Assembly (NCBI RefSeq): GCF_001625365.1 | Contig: NZ_LJJF01000002.1 | Span: forward strand, 972,501 to 1,022,500 | Length of the DNA: 50,000 nt | Reading direction: 5' to 3' | Origin: Streptomyces sp. MJM8645 | GTDB lineage: Bacteria; Actinomycetota; Actinomycetes; Streptomycetales; Streptomycetaceae | Part shown: positions 40,399-50,000 of the stretch, piece by piece | How positions within the stretch are numbered: position 1 is the stretch's first letter | Layout: the number at the start of each line of letters is the position of its first letter | Position numbers and translations under genes: made by a program | Notes under the pieces: model-generated | The model's input: the letters and a program-made list of their open reading frames with translations, nothing else | Told to the model about the DNA's origin: nothing | The model's database searches: none

Positions 40399-41991
40399 AT
40401 GCCCCGTCGCCCCCTGCCGGTCCCGCTGGCGGCTGCCCTGACCACCGCGGCCGTCGCGGCCGGCACACTCACCGGCTGCGGCAGCGTCGCCCCCTCCTCC
40501 ACGACCGGTCCCCTCGTGGACCGCGGGACCGTACGGATCGCGGCCGCCAGCGAGACGCCCAGCTTCAACCCGTACACGGCCTTCGGCGCCGCTCCGGCCC
40601 GCTACGCCTACGACTCGCTGGTCAACGTCTCCGCCGACGCCACCCTGGTCTCCGGCCTGGCCTCCTCCTGGGAGGCCACCACCACCACGGCCACCTTCAC
40701 CCTCCGCCCGGGAATCACCTGCTCCGACGGCACCCCCCTCACCGCCACGGCCGTCGCCCGCGCACTCACCTACGCCGGCGACCCGGCCCACCAGCTCGCC
40801 GGCGCCCAGACCGTCCTGCCCACCGTCCCGTACACCGCGAGCGCCGACGACTCGACCGGCACCGTGACGGCGACCACCACCGCCCCCTTCCCCTTCCTCA
40901 CCCGCACCCTCGGACTGCTGCCGATCGTCTGCCCCGCCGGCCTCGACCGGCCCCAGTCGCTGGACCGCTCCACCCGGGGCACCGGACCGTACGTGCTGAC
41001 CCACTACACCCCGGGCGGCCCGTACGAGTTCACCGTGCGCGACGACTACACCTGGGGGCCCGCCGGGGCGACCACGGCGGAACCCGGCCTCCCCGCCCGC
41101 ATCGTCATCTCCGTGCTGCCCCAGGCCTCCACCGCCGCCAACCTGCTGCTCACCGGCGGCATCGACATCGCGAGCGTCAACGGACCCGACCGCGCCCGGC
41201 TCGCCGACCACGGCCTGGCCACCGCCGATGTGGCGACCGTCATCGGGCTGACCTTCTTCAACCAGCGCCCCGGCCGCCCCCTCGCCGACCCGGCCCTGCG
41301 CCGGGCCCTGGTGTCCGCACTCGACCGCCAGGGGCTCGCCAACGTCGCCGTCGGCGGCACCGGCACCCCCGCCACCGACTTCGGCGCGCAAGGCGCCGTC
41401 TGCCACGCCGACCTCGCCGCCGCCAACCTGCCCGCACAGGACGCCACCGAGGCGCTGCGCGCCGCCGGCTGGACCCGCGCCGCCAACGCCCGACTGACGA
41501 AGAACGGCCGACCGCTCCGGCTGCGCCTGATCACCAGCCCCGACCTCGGCCCGACGCTGGCACCCGTCGCCGAGCTGATGGCCCGCTCCTGGACGGCCCT
41601 GGGCGCGGACGTCAAGCTGGTCACCGAGAGCCTGCCCGCCCTCGTCAACGCCATGTACCAGACCGGCGACTTCGACGTCGTCGTCGGCACCTCCCCCGGC
41701 TTCGCCCTGCCCGTCGGCTTCATCCCGTTCTTCTCCGGCCCAATCCCCGCCCAGGGCCTCAACTTCGCGGGCGTGGCCAATCCCGCATACGACGCCCTGG
41801 TCGCCCAGGCCCTTCGGGAGCCGGACACCGCGGGCTGCGCCACCTGGAACCGGGCCGCCGCCGCGCTCTTCCGCTCCGCCGACGCCCTGCCGATCGCCGA
41901 CGGCCGCAGCACCGTGTACGGGCGCAGCACCACCTTCGCCACGACCTTCGGCGGCCAGGTCATCCCCACCAGCATCCGCCTGCACCGATGA
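40399..41991 (+). CDS. Peptide ABC transporter substrate-binding lipoprotein (family 5)
   Basis: The 530-aa protein has a lipoprotein signal: basic start MPRRPLP, a hydrophobic stretch and the lipobox LTGC with Cys26. The mature part is a family 5 (DppA/OppA-like) binding protein: GTVRIAAASETPSFNPYTAF, LASSWEATTTTATFTLRPGI and TCSDGTPLTATAV are typical. It would capture peptides or related amines outside the membrane and feed the permeases encoded next. No strong ribosome binding site is seen before the ATG. The gene begins a plus-strand operon of five genes. Confidence 0.92.
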   Translation: MPRRPLPVPLAAALTTAAVAAGTLTGCGSVAPSSTTGPLVDRGTVRIAAASETPSFNPYTAFGAAPARYAYDSLVNVSADATLVSGLASSWEATTTTATFTLRPGITCSDGTPLTATAVARALTYAGDPAHQLAGAQTVLPTVPYTASADDSTGTVTATTTAPFPFLTRTLGLLPIVCPAGLDRPQSLDRSTRGTGPYVLTHYTPGGPYEFTVRDDYTWGPAGATTAEPGLPARIVISVLPQASTAANLLLTGGIDIASVNGPDRARLADHGLATADVATVIGLTFFNQRPGRPLADPALRRALVSALDRQGLANVAVGGTGTPATDFGAQGAVCHADLAAANLPAQDATEALRAAGWTRAANARLTKNGRPLRLRLITSPDLGPTLAPVAELMARSWTALGADVKLVTESLPALVNAMYQTGDFDVVVGTSPGFALPVGFIPFFSGPIPAQGLNFAGVANPAYDALVAQALREPDTAGCATWNRAAAALFRSADALPIADGRSTVYGRSTTFATTFGGQVIPTSIRLHR

Positions 41992-43019
41992 CCGGGGGAT
42001 CCCGCGTGACCACACCCCGTCGTTCGCCGCCTCTGCCGCGTCTGCCGCGGCACCTCATGCCCCACCTCCTGCGGCACCCGTGGACGGTGTTCCTCTGCCG
42101 GCGCACCGCCCGGCTGCTCCTCTCCCTCGGGGTCGTGCTCACCGCCTCGTTCGCGATGATCCGCCTGGTGCCCGGAGACCCGGTCCGCGCGGCGCTCGGC
42201 GTCGACGCCTCCCCCGCCCTGGTGGCCGCACGCCGGCACCAACTCGGGCTCGACGAACCCTTCCTGTCCCAGTACCGGCACTATGTCGACGGCCTCGTGC
42301 ACGGCGACCTCGGCACCTCGCTGGTCACCTCGACACCGGTCGCGGAGCTCGTCCGCACCCGGCTGCCGGCCACCCTCGAAATCGCCGGCCTGGCCTTCCT
42401 CGTCACCCTCGCCGTCGCCCTGCCCTGCGGCCTGCTCGCCGCCGTCCGCACCCGGGACGGCCGGCACCCGCGCAGCGAGCTGGCGTTCACGACGCTCACC
42501 GCCGGCCTGGCCGGGATCCCCGACTTCGTCCTGGCCGCCGGGCTCACCGCGCTGCTGGCCGTCGGCCTCCAACTGCTGCCGGTGGCCGGCACGGCGGGCG
42601 CCGGATCCTTCGTCCTGCCGGTCCTCGCGCTCTCCGTCGCGCCCACCGCCGTCCTGGTGCGCATCGTCCGGGTGGAGGCGCTGAAAGTGCTGTCCGAGGA
42701 CTACCTGCGCACCGCCCGTGGAAAACGGCTGTCACCGCTACGCCGCTACCTGCGGCACGCGGCGCCGAACATGGCCACCGCCGCACTCACCGTCGCCGGA
42801 GGCCTGCTGCCCGCCCTGATCGCCGGCACCGTGCTGGTGGAGAAGGTCTTCGCCTGGCCCGGCATCGGTTCGGCCCTGGCGCAGTCCGTGAGCTCGCAGG
42901 ACTACCCGGTGATCCAGGCGATGGTGCTGATCCTGGGCACGACCGTCCTGCTCGCCGCGCTCCTGGTCGACGTGCTGCTGGCGCTGCTCGACCCGCGCTC
43001 GACGATCCGGGAGAGCTGA
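41988..43019 (+). CDS. Peptide ABC transporter permease, DppB-like
   Basis: The 343-aa membrane protein overlaps the preceding stop by four bases (ATGA). After a basic, proline-rich N-terminus it shows the DppB pattern: LLSLGVVLTASFAMIRLVPGDP, then GLDEPFLSQYRHYVDGLVHGDLG, several helices, and the EAA-type loop region EDYLRTARGKRLSPL RYLRHAAPN. It ends with a helix and LDPRSTIRES. It forms one half of the transport channel with the DppC-like half of the next gene. Confidence 0.93.
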   Translation: MTGGSRVTTPRRSPPLPRLPRHLMPHLLRHPWTVFLCRRTARLLLSLGVVLTASFAMIRLVPGDPVRAALGVDASPALVAARRHQLGLDEPFLSQYRHYVDGLVHGDLGTSLVTSTPVAELVRTRLPATLEIAGLAFLVTLAVALPCGLLAAVRTRDGRHPRSELAFTTLTAGLAGIPDFVLAAGLTALLAVGLQLLPVAGTAGAGSFVLPVLALSVAPTAVLVRIVRVEALKVLSEDYLRTARGKRLSPLRRYLRHAAPNMATAALTVAGGLLPALIAGTVLVEKVFAWPGIGSALAQSVSSQDYPVIQAMVLILGTTVLLAALLVDVLLALLDPRSTIRES

Positions 43020-43020
43020 G

Positions 43021-44958
43021 GTGCCGATGCCCCTTCCCACCAGGTACCTCCGCTCGCCCATGGCCTGGGCCACCACCGCCATGCTGGCCTCTCTGATCGT
43101 GCTCGCGCTGGCCGGCCCGCTCCTCTGGGGCGCGGCGGCAGACCTCCCCGACCCCTCGGCGGTACTGCAAGGCCCCTCCACCGCCCACCCCTTCGGCACC
43201 GACAACCTCGGACGGGACCTCCTCGCCCGAGTCCTCACCGCCACCCGGCCCTCCCTGCTGCTCGCGCTGGCCGCGACCGCGATCGGCGCGAGCACCGGCA
43301 TCCTCCTCGGCGCGTCCACCGCCGTCGTCGGCCCCCGCGCCCGCCGCCTGCTCGCGGCAGTGATCAACCTCCTGCTCGCCTTCCCCGCACTCCTGGTCGC
43401 GCTCTTCCTCGCGGTCGTGTTCGGCGCGGGCGCGGCCGGGGCGATGCTCGCCCTCGCCGTCGCCGGTGTACCCGGCTTCGCCCGGCTCGCCCAGACCCTC
43501 GCCGCCACCGTCGCGGGCACCGACCACCTGGCCTCGGCCCGGGTCCTCGGCCTGCGCCGGCACCGGCTGCTGTGGCGGCACGTCCTGCCCAACATCGCCG
43601 AACCGCTGCTGCTGAGCGCGACCACGGCGGCGGGCACCTCCCTGGTCGCGCTCTCCGGGCTGAGCTTCCTCGGCCTGGGCGTCCAACCGCCCGGCTACGA
43701 CTGGGGGCAACTGCTCAACCAGGGGCTCGACCGGATCTACGCCCAGCCGCTGCCCGCCCTCGCCCCCGGCCTGGCCATCCTCTACGCGGCGGTGACGTTC
43801 CAACTGCTAGGCGAGGTCCTGGCAGGAGGCGCCGCCCGGCGCAACCCGGCGGGCCGTACGCCCCCGCGACCGAGTGCGCCGGGTGGGCCGATTGCTCCGA
43901 GCGGGCCCGCCGAGGACGGCCTCGTCCTCCAGGTCGAGGACCTGAGCGTCGAACTCCCCACCCCCGACGGCGTGATCCGGCCCGTCCGCGGCGTGAGCCT
44001 CTCCCTGCGGCCGGGCGAGATCGTCGGACTCGTCGGCGAGTCCGGCTCCGGCAAGTCGCTCACCGCGCTCGCGATCGCCGACCTGCTCCCCGAGCGCGCC
44101 CGGGTCTCCCACCGCACCCTCCGGCTGCTCGGCGCCGACCTGGACGCCATGACGCCGAAGCAGCGCGACCGGCACCTCGCGACCGGCCTGGCCATGGTCT
44201 TCCAGAACCCGGCCACGGCACTCAACCCGTCACTCCGGATCGCCACCCAGCTCACCGAGGCGCCCCGCACCCACCTCGGCACGAGCCGCACCCAGGCCCT
44301 GCGGGACGCCGAGGACGCCCTGCACCGGGTGGCCCTGCCCCCCACCCTGCTGCGGGCCCGCCCCCACCAGCTCTCCGGCGGCCAGCGCCAGCGCGTCATG
44401 ATCGCCGCCGGCCTGATGATGCGGCCCGGCCTGATCATCGCCGACGAACCGACGACCGCCCTCGACACCACCGTGCAGCGGCAGATCACCGACCTGCTCT
44501 CCGACCTGCGGCGGGACACCTCCGCCGCCGTCCTGTTCATCAGCCACGACATCGCGCTCGTGAGCGGATTCTGCGAACGCGTCCTGGTGATGTACGCGGG
44601 CTCCATCGTCGAGGCCCTCCCCGCCGACCGGCTCGCCACCGCCGCCCGGCACCCCTACACCCGGGCCCTGGTCGCCTCGGTGCCGGACCTCACCGCGAAC
44701 CGCGACCGGCCGCTGCCCACCGTGGCGGGCGCGCCGCCCGACCCGATCGCCCCCACCCCGGGCTGCCCGTTCGAGCCCCGCTGCCCGTACCGGCTGGACC
44801 GCTGCACCCTGGAGGCTCCGCAACTGGACGACGTCGACGCGCTCCAGCAGGTCGCCTGCTGGAACCCCCAGCCGGTGGAGGCAGAAACGGTCCAGGCGAC
44901 GTCAGAGCAGGCTTCAGAACAGGCGACGGAACATCAGGTGGAGGCGGACCCGTCATGA
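43021..44958 (+). CDS. Fused DppC-like permease and DppD-like ATPase
   Basis: One protein of 645 aa joins two usually separate subunits. Residues 1-275 are a DppC-like permease (HPFGTDNLGRDLLARVL, then the EAA loop DHLASARVLGLRRHRLLWRH VLPN). A proline-rich linker (about 280-300) leads to the ATPase: Walker A GESGSGKS, LSGGQRQRVM, Walker B LIIADEPTTALD and ISHDIALV. The C-terminal oligopeptide/dipeptide extension has the CPFEPRCPYRLDRC cysteine motif. The GTG at 43021 follows the previous stop by one base; an ATG at 43027 is the alternative. The fusion fixes a 1:1 ratio of channel half and ATPase. Confidence 0.92.
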   Translation: MPMPLPTRYLRSPMAWATTAMLASLIVLALAGPLLWGAAADLPDPSAVLQGPSTAHPFGTDNLGRDLLARVLTATRPSLLLALAATAIGASTGILLGASTAVVGPRARRLLAAVINLLLAFPALLVALFLAVVFGAGAAGAMLALAVAGVPGFARLAQTLAATVAGTDHLASARVLGLRRHRLLWRHVLPNIAEPLLLSATTAAGTSLVALSGLSFLGLGVQPPGYDWGQLLNQGLDRIYAQPLPALAPGLAILYAAVTFQLLGEVLAGGAARRNPAGRTPPRPSAPGGPIAPSGPAEDGLVLQVEDLSVELPTPDGVIRPVRGVSLSLRPGEIVGLVGESGSGKSLTALAIADLLPERARVSHRTLRLLGADLDAMTPKQRDRHLATGLAMVFQNPATALNPSLRIATQLTEAPRTHLGTSRTQALRDAEDALHRVALPPTLLRARPHQLSGGQRQRVMIAAGLMMRPGLIIADEPTTALDTTVQRQITDLLSDLRRDTSAAVLFISHDIALVSGFCERVLVMYAGSIVEALPADRLATAARHPYTRALVASVPDLTANRDRPLPTVAGAPPDPIAPTPGCPFEPRCPYRLDRCTLEAPQLDDVDALQQVACWNPQPVEAETVQATSEQASEQATEHQVEADPS

Positions 44959-45746
44959 CCAGCCTGCGGCTCTGCGACCTCACCGTCCGCCACCACGGCC
45001 CGCGCGGCCCGGTCACCGCCGTGGACCGCGTCTCACTGGAGGTCCCGGCCGGCACCACGCTCGGGCTCGTCGGCGAGTCCGGCTCGGGAAAGTCGACCCT
45101 GGCCCGCGCGATCGTCGGGCTCGCCCCCGTGCACGGCGGCCGGGTCCTCGTCGACGGCCAGGACGTCCGGGTCCGTACCGTCCGCGCCCGGCGCCGGCTC
45201 GGCCGCCTGGTCCAGATCGTCCTCCAGGACCCGGACACCGCGCTCGACCCCCGGATGACCGTCCGCCAGAGCCTCGTCGAGGCCGCCACCGTCTTCCACC
45301 GGCTCGACCGGCACGCCCGTACCGAGCGCGTCGCCGAGCTGCTCGACCTCGTCGGACTGGATCCCCGGCTCGCCGGCCGCCTGCCCCGACAGCTGTCCGG
45401 CGGCCAGCGCCAACGGGTCGCCGTCGCCCGCGCCCTGGCCGTCGGACCCGGCCTCCTGATCGCCGACGAGATCACCTCGGCCCTCGACGTCTCGGTGCAG
45501 GCGTCCGTCCTCAACACGATCCGCGAACTCCAGCGACGGCTCGGCCTGTCCATGCTGTTCATCGGCCACAACCTGCCCGCGGTCTGCTACGTCTCCGATA
45601 CGGTGGCGGTGATGCGGCTCGGTCGGATCGTCGAAACGGGCCCCACCGACGCCCTCCTGCGCGACCCACAGCACCCCTACACGCGGGAGCTCCTCGCCGC
45701 CGTCCCCCGCCTGTCCGGCCCACCGCCCTCCCGGAGGTCCCGATGA
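44955..45746 (+). CDS. Peptide ABC transporter ATPase, DppF-like
   Basis: The 263-aa protein starts at an ATG overlapping the previous stop by four bases. It has Walker A GESGSGKST, signature LSGGQRQRVA, Walker B LLIADEITSALD and the switch histidine in FIGHNLPAV. It ends soon after HPYTRELLAAVP and lacks the cysteine-containing C-terminal extension seen in its partner. It should pair with the ATPase half of the fused protein. Confidence 0.93.
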   Translation: MTSLRLCDLTVRHHGPRGPVTAVDRVSLEVPAGTTLGLVGESGSGKSTLARAIVGLAPVHGGRVLVDGQDVRVRTVRARRRLGRLVQIVLQDPDTALDPRMTVRQSLVEAATVFHRLDRHARTERVAELLDLVGLDPRLAGRLPRQLSGGQRQRVAVARALAVGPGLLIADEITSALDVSVQASVLNTIRELQRRLGLSMLFIGHNLPAVCYVSDTVAVMRLGRIVETGPTDALLRDPQHPYTRELLAAVPRLSGPPPSRRSR

Positions 45747-47110
45747 CCGTCGACCGACCCGACGCGGTGGTGGTCGGGGCCGGGGTGATCGGCACCGCCG
45801 TCGCCCTCGAACTCGCCCGCACCGGACGGCAGGTGGTCGTGGTGGACAAGGCCGGCGCGCCCGGCCACGGATCGACCGGCGCGTCCAGCGCGATCGTCCG
45901 GTTCAACTACTCCACCTTCGACGGCGTCGCCACGGCCTGGGAGTCCCTCCACCTGTGGGCGTCCTGGCCCGAGCACCTCGGGCTCACCACCGACCGCCGC
46001 CCGCTCGCGGCCTTCCGCCGCACCGGCGCCGTGCTGCTCGACCCGCCCTTCCCCGAACCCGCCGACACCACGGCCCTGTTCGACCTGGCCGGCGTCCCGT
46101 ACGAACGGTGGGACACCGCCGCCCTGCGCGAGCGCCTGCCCGGGATCGACGCCGGACGGTACTGGCCGCCGAAGCCCGTGGACGACGACGCCTTCTTCGA
46201 CGGCCCGGCCGGCGAGCTCGGTGCCCTGTTCACCCCGGACGCCGGGTTCGTCGACGACCCGCAGCTCGCGGCCCAGAACCTCGCCGATGCGGCGGGCGAG
46301 CTGGGTGCGCGCTTCCTGTTCCACCGCACCGTGGTGGCCGTCGACCGGCGCTCGGACCGCGTGGCGGGCCTCCGCCTGGCCGACGGGGCCCGGATCGCCG
46401 CGCCGGTCGTGGTCAACGCCGCCGGCCCGTGGTCGGGGGGCCTCAACCGGCTGGCGGGTGTCGGCAGCGACTTCACCATCGGGGTACGTCCCCTGCGCGA
46501 GGAGGTCCACCAGATCGCCGCGCCCGACAGCTCCGCCACCGACCCCGCTACCGACCCCGCCGCCGGCCCTGCCATCGGCTCCGGCTCCGGCCCCACCTCC
46601 GGGCCGCTTCCCGTCGTCGCCGACGTCGACCTCGGCACCTACCTGCGCCCGGCCGCCGGGGGCCGCCTGCTCATCGGCGGCACCCAGCCGGCCTGCGACC
46701 CGCCGGAGTGGATCGACGACCCGGACGAGGCCGACCCGCGCCCCACCGCCCACCGCTTCCGCACCCAGGTGACCCGCGCGGCCCGCCGCTTCCCCGGGAT
46801 CACCGTCCCCAGCCGGCCCGTCGGCGTCGCGGGCGTGTACGACGTCGCCGACGACTGGACCCCGATCTACGACCGCACCGCCCTCGACGGCTACTACGTC
46901 GCCATGGGCACGAGCGGCAACCAGTTCAAGAACGCGCCACTGGTGGGCCGCTACCTCGCGACCCTGATCAACCTGGTCGAAGCCGGCCACGACCACGACG
47001 GCGACCCGGTCCGCTACCGCTGCGAGCACACCGGCAACGTCGTCGACCTGGGCGCGTTCTCCCGCCGCCGCCCGGTCCGGACCGGCTCCGCCCGCACGGT
47101 CATGGGCTGA
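45743..47110 (+). CDS. FAD-dependent oxidoreductase of the DAO family
   Basis: The 455-aa protein starts in a four-base overlap with the ATPase gene. It has the FAD dinucleotide fold DAVVVGAGVIGTAVALELA, GSTGASSAIVRFNYS (flavin contact in sarcosine-oxidase-like enzymes), VVNAAGPWSG and a late GYYVAMGTSGNQFKNAPLVG. DAO-family members oxidise secondary or D-amino acids such as sarcosine, opines or D-amino acids. A low-complexity Pro/Ala/Ser/Gly insert near residues 262-290 is unusual. Co-transcription with a peptide-type importer suggests that the imported compound or its product is oxidised. Its 3' end overlaps the convergent hydrolase gene by 11 bases. Confidence 0.88.
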   Translation: MTVDRPDAVVVGAGVIGTAVALELARTGRQVVVVDKAGAPGHGSTGASSAIVRFNYSTFDGVATAWESLHLWASWPEHLGLTTDRRPLAAFRRTGAVLLDPPFPEPADTTALFDLAGVPYERWDTAALRERLPGIDAGRYWPPKPVDDDAFFDGPAGELGALFTPDAGFVDDPQLAAQNLADAAGELGARFLFHRTVVAVDRRSDRVAGLRLADGARIAAPVVVNAAGPWSGGLNRLAGVGSDFTIGVRPLREEVHQIAAPDSSATDPATDPAAGPAIGSGSGPTSGPLPVVADVDLGTYLRPAAGGRLLIGGTQPACDPPEWIDDPDEADPRPTAHRFRTQVTRAARRFPGITVPSRPVGVAGVYDVADDWTPIYDRTALDGYYVAMGTSGNQFKNAPLVGRYLATLINLVEAGHDHDGDPVRYRCEHTGNVVDLGAFSRRRPVRTGSARTVMG

Positions 47111-48188
47111 GGGTGCGCAGTTCGCTCACCAGATCCGCGACCACCCCGACCACGAACCCGGGCTCCTCGGTCGGGAAGTCATGGCCGGTTCCCGCCGGCG
47201 TGTGCACCACCCGGGACGCGGTCGACGCCGCCAGGTAACGGGTCCGGGCCCCGAGGTAGAACCGGCCGATCCGCTCGGCCTCGGCGGCGTCCCCGGCGGC
47301 CGCCAGCACCGTCTCCCCGCCCGTGAGGTCGCGAGGTATGACCAGCACCAGCGGCAGGTCGCCGAGGTCCCCGTCGTAGACCACGGTCTCCCAGCCCACC
47401 TCCGCCAGGCCGACGGGCGAGAGCTCCGCGAAGATCGACGCGGCGGCGCAGTACTGGCCGGTCCGGCCGCCACGGCCACGGCCCCGGTGAGCACCGAACA
47501 AGTGCCGCACCGCCGTCAGCAGGAACTCCCGGCGCATGCCCGCGACCAACCGGTTGGGCGGCGCGAAGGCGATCACCTCCAGGGGCGTCGGATCCAGCAA
47601 CACGAGTCCGGCCACCAGATCCGGCCGCCGCCTGGCGGCATTCGCGACCAGCAGCCCGCCGAAGGAATGGCCGACGAACACGTACGGGGCCCGCTCCCCC
47701 GCCGCCTCCAGCGCGGCCACCAGCTCCTCCGCCTCGGCCGCCGTCGTCCTCGGGAAGGGCCCGACGTCACTCCAGCCCGAGCCGAACCGGTCGACCAGCA
47801 CCGAGCGGGTCCGGGCCGCCATCATCGTGTGCAACTGCCCGAACTCCTCGCCCGGCGCGTGCCCGCCCGGCATCCAGACCACCGTCGGCCCGTCCCCGGC
47901 AACCCCCTCCGCGAGGACGTGCATCCGGCACCCGCCCACCCCGACCAGCCGCCCCGGCTCCCCGCCCGCCCCCACTCCCCGGCCCACCAGCACCAGGTGC
48001 CGCACCGCGCCGACCGCCAGCACCACACCCACAGCCACCACTAAGCACCCGAGCGCCACCAGCCAGCCCGCACCGCCCCCGACCAGCCCGGCCCCCACGC
48101 CCACCACCAGCACCGCGACCGGCACTCCCAGCCAGTCCCGGCTCAGCAACGCGAGCAGGGCATCCGCCACCCGTCCGTTCCGGCGCAT
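47100..48188 (-). CDS. Membrane-anchored alpha/beta hydrolase
   Basis: The 362-aa protein begins with two hydrophobic helices (GVPVAVLVVGVGAGLVGGG and LGCLVVAVGVVLAVGAV) and continues into an alpha/beta hydrolase: VVWMPGGHAPG (oxyanion region), VLVDRFGSGWSD, the nucleophile motif VFVGHSFGGLL (Ser near 174), LVLLDPTPLE and a late TGHDFPTEEP with the catalytic histidine. The ATG at 48188 has GGAGG close upstream (4-base spacing). The substrate is unknown. It converges on the oxidoreductase gene with an 11-base overlap of coding ends and follows, on the same strand, the rRNA operon terminator. The 177 bases between its start and that terminator show no gene. Confidence 0.87.
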   Translation of the reverse strand: MRRNGRVADALLALLSRDWLGVPVAVLVVGVGAGLVGGGAGWLVALGCLVVAVGVVLAVGAVRHLVLVGRGVGAGGEPGRLVGVGGCRMHVLAEGVAGDGPTVVWMPGGHAPGEEFGQLHTMMAARTRSVLVDRFGSGWSDVGPFPRTTAAEAEELVAALEAAGERAPYVFVGHSFGGLLVANAARRRPDLVAGLVLLDPTPLEVIAFAPPNRLVAGMRREFLLTAVRHLFGAHRGRGRGGRTGQYCAAASIFAELSPVGLAEVGWETVVYDGDLGDLPLVLVIPRDLTGGETVLAAAGDAAEAERIGRFYLGARTRYLAASTASRVVHTPAGTGHDFPTEEPGFVVGVVADLVSELRTLSP

Positions 48189-48365
48189 CGGTCCTCCAGG
48201 GCATCCGAGAGGCGACCTCTCCCCCTGTTCTTCCCGCATCCACCCGCGCCGACGCGCCCCCCACGAACACGCATGCGACACCCCGGGGCCTGTCCGTCCT
48301 GCGCCCCGCCGCCGTGCGCTGCCCATCGGAAAAGAGCCGGCCACCAGGCCACGGCCCCGGAAATG

Positions 48366-48405
48366 CAGAGAACCCCCATCCGGTTTCCCGGATGGGGGTT
48401 CTCTG
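48366..48405 (-). terminator. rRNA operon terminator hairpin
   Basis: Perfect 18-bp arms at 48366-48383 and 48388-48405 with a 4-base loop, lying about 10 bases beyond the 5S 3' end on the minus strand. Only a short CATTT follows, so it is a strong hairpin without a long T tract. Confidence 0.9.
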
Positions 48406-48414
48406 TGAATGATT

Positions 48415-48533
48415 GTTCGGCGGCGTCCTACTCTCCCACAGGGTCCCCCCTGCAGTACCATCGGCGCTGTAAGGCTTAGCTTCCGGGTTCGGAATGTAAC
48501 CGGGCGTTTCCCTCACGCTATGACCACCGAAAC
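48415..48533 (-). rRNA. rrf: 5S ribosomal RNA
   Basis: On the minus strand the sequence from about 48533 (GTTTCGGTGGTCATAGCG) to about 48415 (GCCGCCGAAC) reads as a complete actinobacterial 5S rRNA of about 119 bases, with the loop CCGAACCCGGAAGCTAAGC in the middle and complementary ends (helix I). Exact ends may shift by a few bases. Confidence 0.96.
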
Positions 48534-48619
48534 ACTATGAAACTGTCAACCGCACCAACCCCGTAGCCAAACGGGTTGGGGTCGTTGTTTCAGAACAACA
48601 CAGTGGACGCGAGCAACTG
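48534..48619 (-). other. 23S-5S internal transcribed spacer
   Basis: About 86 bases without a tRNA. It contains a small hairpin (GTTGTT with AACAAC, about 48584-48599) and an imperfect inverted repeat around 48556-48581 (ACCCCGT with ACGGGTTGGGG-like). These are likely processing stems. Confidence 0.75.

Positions 48620-50000
<1,381 letters not shown>

Noticed and set aside
40189..42015. N-terminal extension of the DUF885 frame antisense to the binding-protein gene
   Set aside because: The region is Gly/Val/Ala noise. The family-like sequence starts at the ATG at 40188 with its own ribosome binding site, and the binding protein is clearly coded on the other strand.

Overview
The window is very GC-rich DNA from a filamentous actinomycete, most likely Streptomyces or a close relative such as Kitasatospora. 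The basis is near-complete G/C at third codon positions, an AfsR-type SARP regulator, GTG starts with AGGAGG-like ribosome binding sites, T-tract-free hairpin terminators, and an actinobacterial 23S-5S rRNA end. The organism name is an inference; the 16S gene lies beyond the right edge.

Left flank (1-8600). A SARP/NB-ARC/TPR regulator (plus) converges on a membrane Ser/Thr kinase with an extracellular ricin-type lectin tail (minus). Next comes a plus-strand group: a 53-aa protein resembling one hemopexin repeat, a 166-aa protein with three beta-prism repeats that looks like an MABP domain, and, translationally coupled to it, a phospholipase C without a visible export signal. A 23-bp perfect hairpin closes this block.

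Centre (8611-38136, all minus). This is a nonribosomal peptide cluster. Reading in the direction of transcription: a DUF5132-like membrane protein, an ABC exporter with an extra N-terminal ferredoxin-like (HMA-like) domain, one 8006-aa seven-module NRPS, an MbtH-like protein, a cytochrome P450, an SRPBCC protein and a 63-aa protein. By eye the NRPS reads starterC-X / Thr / Thr / Pro / Phe / N-methyl-Tyr-like / aliphatic / thioesterase, with no epimerase. Together with a P450 this is the module order of Ahp-cyclodepsipeptides (cyanopeptolin/crocapeptin type serine protease inhibitors), in which a P450 oxidises a proline-derived residue to 3-amino-6-hydroxy-2-piperidone and the first Thr closes the lactone. 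This is the main finding.

Right flank (38449-48188). A DUF885 metallopeptidase-like gene (minus) is divergent from an oligopeptide ABC uptake operon (plus): binding lipoprotein, DppB-like permease, a fused DppC-DppD permease-ATPase, a DppF-like ATPase and a DAO-family FAD oxidoreductase, with four-base overlaps at most junctions. A membrane-anchored alpha/beta hydrolase (minus) overlaps the oxidoreductase tail to tail.

Right end (48366-50000). The 3' end of an rRNA operon on the minus strand: 23S (partial), spacer, 5S and a perfect 18-bp hairpin terminator.

Domain limits and substrate codes were read by eye without a profile search, so boundaries are approximate.
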